Below are positions 61,522 through 64,000 of a stretch of DNA of 64,000 nt, one piece after another. The notes beneath the pieces are model-generated. The model ran no database searches. It was not told the origin of the DNA and saw nothing but the letters and a program-made list of their open reading frames with translations. Position numbers and translations under genes: made by a program. How positions within the stretch are numbered: position 1 is the first letter of the stretch; each line of letters starts with the position of its first letter. The DNA is from CAIKMD01 sp035552195 (GTDB lineage Bacteria; Pseudomonadota; Alphaproteobacteria; ATCC43930; CGMCC-115725). The DNA is taken from assembly GCA_035552195.1 (NCBI GenBank), contig DASZLU010000149.1:11057-75056 (forward strand), given 5' to 3'.

Positions 61522-61740
61522 GCTGGCGGATCAGGGGCCGACCAACCCGCCGTGGTCCTGCCGAAAGTGTTCGAGCCGCTATTCGGCACCAAGAGCTTCG
61601 GTGCTGGGCTCGGCCTCTCGGTCGTGCGGCAGATCATCGAGCAGCATGGTAGCACGGTGACGATCACGAACGACGCGGCGAAAGGCACCTGGGTGGCGAT
61701 CCGCTTGCCCTACCGCGCGGCCACGGAACTCGCGGCTTAA
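61522..61740 (+). pseudogene. Remnant of a histidine kinase, C-terminal ATPase end
   Basis: Reads VLPKVFEPLFGTKSFGAGLG, then LSVVRQIIEQHGSTVTITN and GTWVAIRLPYR, i.e. the F and G2 boxes and end of a HATPase_c domain. The block before it (DQPAV) is a corrupted G1 box, and there is no dimerisation or N-box part. Only the last ~65 codons of a kinase remain, directly after the dehydratase stop. It is an inactive leftover. Confidence 0.8.
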
Positions 61741-61898
61741 GTCTACCCGGTCTTGCGTCGGCAGGCGTATTGAACGACCGCATCAAGACTCCCTAAATTC
61801 GCCTTTGCTGCGAAAGCGAAGGCCCAGGGAAAGCGACGAGATGCCGCCCTGAGTCACCGCTCGCGCGGGGAAGACGAAGAAACAAACAGGGGGACACG
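61741..61898. other. Intergenic region with decayed R2-like sequence
   Basis: It holds a stretch GCTGCGAAAGCGAAGGCCCA at about 61808-61827, which resembles the centre of an R2 repeat, but the matching arm is lost. The end of the gap contains the ribosome site of the next gene (CAGGGGGAC). Confidence 0.4.
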
Positions 61899-62903
61899 AT
61901 GAAATTAGCGGCTGCCCTACTTGCCTCATCGCTCGTCATCGCGGGCGCGGCCAGCGCATCGGCGGATCCGGTGCATATTCGCATCGGCTGGGTATCGGGC
62001 AGTTCGGACGTGCCGCTGGTGTCGATCGGCCCGAGGGACGTGCTGCGTCACGAGGGCAAATCCTATGTCCTCGATCTCACGCATTTTCAGGGCTCGCCGC
62101 CCCAGATCACGGCGCTTGCCGCCAACGAGATCGATTTCGTTGGCTTTGGCTATTCGATCCTGCCGACGGCGGTGTTCAACGCGCATATGACCGATCTGCG
62201 CATCATCGCCGATATGTTCCAGGATGGCGCGCCGGGCGGCTATTCGAACGAGTTCTTCGTGCTGAAAGACGGGCCGATCCATTCGCTTGCCGATATGAAA
62301 GGCCACGTCGCCGTGACCAACAGCGCCGGCAGCGCCGTCGATATGGTGCTGCGCGCGATCTTCAGGAAGAACGGGCTCGAGCCTAACCGCGATGTCACCA
62401 TCCTCGAAGCCGGGTTCGGCAACATGCCGCCGATGCTGAAAGAGCGTAAGGTCGATCTCATTCCGGGCACGCGCCTCACCAATGGCGATCCGGCATTCCG
62501 CGAATTCGCAAGGCCGCTATTCACGCAGAAGGACGCCGTCGGCCGCGCCCAGATGGCCGAACAGGTCGGCCGCAAGGAGTTTCTCGAGAAGAACCGCGTG
62601 GCGGTAACCGATTATCTCGAAGATTCGCTGCGCGAGCTCGCCTGGTTCAGCGACCCTGCGCATCACGCGCAAGCCGTGAAGATATTCGCCGACTTCACCA
62701 AGATCCCGGCGGGGCAATTCGATCCATGGCTCTTCGTCAAAGGCGAGGATTACTACAAGGATCCGAACGGCATGCCCGATCTCGACGCGCTGCAGTCGAA
62801 CATCGACACGATGCGCTCGCTCGGCTTCACCAAAGAGACCCTCGACGTGAAGAATTACGTCGATCTCAGCTTCGTGAAAGAGGCGGCGTCGCGGTTGAAA
62901 TAG
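61899..62903 (+). CDS. ABC-type solute-binding protein, NMT1-like, subgroup C (paralogue of 26240)
   Basis: A 334-residue periplasmic protein. The signal peptide is MKLAAALLASSLVIAGA...ASA and the mature start DPVHIRIGWVSG. It shares HFQGSPPQITALAANEIDF, DLRIIADMFQDGAPGGYSNE, LVTNSAG-like and DPNGMPDLDALQ blocks with the protein at 26240. The two lie 35 kb apart, so duplication was followed by dispersal. CAGGGGGACACG precedes the ATG. No permease or ATPase is linked. It is convergent with mlaC. Confidence 0.87.
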   Translation: MKLAAALLASSLVIAGAASASADPVHIRIGWVSGSSDVPLVSIGPRDVLRHEGKSYVLDLTHFQGSPPQITALAANEIDFVGFGYSILPTAVFNAHMTDLRIIADMFQDGAPGGYSNEFFVLKDGPIHSLADMKGHVAVTNSAGSAVDMVLRAIFRKNGLEPNRDVTILEAGFGNMPPMLKERKVDLIPGTRLTNGDPAFREFARPLFTQKDAVGRAQMAEQVGRKEFLEKNRVAVTDYLEDSLRELAWFSDPAHHAQAVKIFADFTKIPAGQFDPWLFVKGEDYYKDPNGMPDLDALQSNIDTMRSLGFTKETLDVKNYVDLSFVKEAASRLK

Positions 62904-62918
62904 CGCGCAGCGACGGCT

Positions 62919-63536
62919 CTAGTTAGCGCTCTTCTGCTTGAGCTGATCGGTGAGCGCGCCGACGTTGCCGCCGTTGCGGTCCAAGGTCGAGGCGAATTGG
63001 TCGCGATAGGTGAGGAGCTGACTGATGCCGCCGATGCTGACATCGATGATCTTGAAGCCATCGCCGATTTTGGCGACCGTCCAATCCGCCGCGATCGGGC
63101 CTTGCCCGGTCGGCCGATCGATCTCGGTGCTCACGATGACGAAGTTGCTACCTGAATCGCGCTGCTTCGTGATCTTGAAATCGGCGGCATTGAAACTGCT
63201 GAATTGCGACCAATAGAAATTCACCATGTAGGCTTGGAACGCCGTCTCGTATTGCTGCTTCTGATCGTCGCTGGCCGTACGCCAATAATTGCCAAGCGTG
63301 AAGCGTGCGATGCGCGGGAAATCGAAAGCACCGACGGCAAGATGCTCGAAAGCCTGTCCACGCTCGGCGAGCGGCCGTTGCTTGTCGCCGATGAGCTGCA
63401 GCACGTGGCCGCCGAGATCGACGATAAAGCTCGATGCATCGGGTGTCGCGCCGATGGCGCGCGTCGCGGCGAACGGAAGTGCGAGAAGAAGCGCCGCCGC
63501 CATGCAGGTGCGGCGCGAAAAGCGGTACGGCGACAT
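62919..63536 (-). CDS. MlaC/Ttg2D-family phospholipid-binding protein
   Basis: A 205-residue exported protein. The signal peptide is RFSRRTCMAAALLLALPFA and contains twin arginines. The body shows FDFPRIARFTLGNYWRTAS, MVNFYWSQFSSF and KIIDVSIGGISQLLTYRDQF, the hallmarks of the MlaC family that carries phospholipids between membranes. MlaD, E and F genes are absent from the window. Its start ATG directly follows the TGA stop of a small membrane protein gene, so the two are coupled. MlaC homologues also occur beside hopanoid genes. Confidence 0.88.
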   Translation of the reverse strand: MSPYRFSRRTCMAAALLLALPFAATRAIGATPDASSFIVDLGGHVLQLIGDKQRPLAERGQAFEHLAVGAFDFPRIARFTLGNYWRTASDDQKQQYETAFQAYMVNFYWSQFSSFNAADFKITKQRDSGSNFVIVSTEIDRPTGQGPIAADWTVAKIGDGFKIIDVSIGGISQLLTYRDQFASTLDRNGGNVGALTDQLKQKSAN

Positions 63537-63716
63537 TCAGTGCTCTCCGCCGAGCAGCAAGTAAAGGAATCCATGGGTCGCGCCCTGATCTCGGGCGACG
63601 ACGCTGTTGACGCGAAGATTATCGACGCCAAGCCAAACCAGCCCGGTTGCGACGAATAGGGTCACGATGAGGGCCGCGATCGCGGATGCCCACACGTCCC
63701 ATTTTTCCAACGACAT
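63537..63716 (-). CDS. Small membrane protein upstream of mlaC
   Basis: A 59-residue protein from ATG 63716 with one span (WASAIAALIVTLFVATGLVWLG) and a polar C-terminal half (NLRVNSVVARDQGATHGFL). The stop touches the start of the MlaC-like gene, which points to co-expression. No family recognised. Confidence 0.65.
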   Translation of the reverse strand: MSLEKWDVWASAIAALIVTLFVATGLVWLGVDNLRVNSVVARDQGATHGFLYLLLGGEH

Positions 63717-63905
63717 TGTATGATTACCTAGGGCGTATGATTGCCTATGGGCGTTCGTCGCCCCACCTCGATAAGCCGGCGGTTTCACGCCGGACGCAAG
63801 CGATTTTGGCCCGCTATAGCGTTAGCCTTGCTGTAACGGCGGTCCGGGTGCGATGATCGCCGGGAAAAGCGCGCCTCGAGCGCATGATAGGGAGGGGAAA
63901 TGTCG

Positions 63906-64000
63906 ATGAAGCGGTGGGTGACGGCTGTCTTGGCGTTTATGTTTCTGGCGCCGGCGGCGTATGCGGACGATCAGACCGTGACCATTCAAATGGTCAAGAG
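63906..64000 (+). CDS. Start of a secreted protein, probably a solute-binding protein (partial)
   Basis: Only 31 codons are in the window. They encode a clear signal peptide (MKRWVTAVLAFMFLAPAAYA) followed by DDQTVTIQMVK, like the mature start of binding proteins elsewhere in this window. ATG 63906 is chosen since GGGAGGGG lies at 63890-63897; an ATG two codons earlier is nearer to that site. The identity beyond secretion is a guess. Confidence 0.45.
   Translation, partial: MKRWVTAVLAFMFLAPAAYADDQTVTIQMVK

Overview
The window looks like chromosomal DNA of a GC-rich alphaproteobacterium, probably of the order Hyphomicrobiales (Bradyrhizobium/Xanthobacteraceae-like). The reasons are codon use, the palindromic repeat families (CGTCATTGCGAG...CTCGCAATGACG type), the recG and sdhE-mfd genes, and several small proteins of a kind common in that group. 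This placement is inferred from the sequence alone. I saw no rRNA, tRNA, CRISPR array, phage or transposase.

Layout. 1-1.03 kb: a split thiamine-diphosphate decarboxylase. 1.2-13.4 kb: a dienelactone hydrolase, then a dense block of periplasmic solute-binding proteins (one DctP-type, two Tat-type NMT1-like, five tandem NMT1-like, one iron-type), with a GNAT acetyltransferase and a LigI-like hydrolase between them. 13.5-16.8 kb: a Rieske oxygenase divergent from an amidohydrolase and a LigB-type ring-cleavage dioxygenase. 16.9-26 kb: two membrane glycosyltransferases, recG, two MetE-like proteins and a beta-helix protein. 26.2-33.7 kb: another solute-binding protein, a secreted phosphoesterase, an ArsR/DUF899 operon behind a clear operator dyad, a decayed solute-binding-protein remnant and two resorcylate-decarboxylase-like genes. 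33.7-42 kb: an orphan lpxD, several small stress-type genes, a secreted MBL-fold hydrolase, sdhE and mfd. 42-50.5 kb: DsbA-like, SDR, a receiver protein, a nine-PAS histidine kinase and a CHAD protein. 50.5-64 kb: two dehydrogenases, AsmA, a P-type ATPase, ExoD, cytochrome c, an arabinonate-dehydratase-type enzyme, a kinase remnant, a further solute-binding protein, MlaC and the start of a probable last solute-binding protein.

How it fits together. Eleven complete transport-type solute-binding proteins lie here with no membrane permease or transport ATPase gene for them anywhere in the window. They sit beside enzymes typical of aromatic acid breakdown (Rieske oxygenase, extradiol dioxygenase, dienelactone hydrolase, LigI-like lactonase, nonoxidative decarboxylases). 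The simplest reading is an expanded set of ligand receptors that share transporters encoded elsewhere and feed, or report on, scattered aromatic-acid catabolism. No ligand can be assigned from sequence. Housekeeping genes (recG, sdhE, mfd) break up this accessory content, and about 18 kb separates recG from sdhE-mfd.
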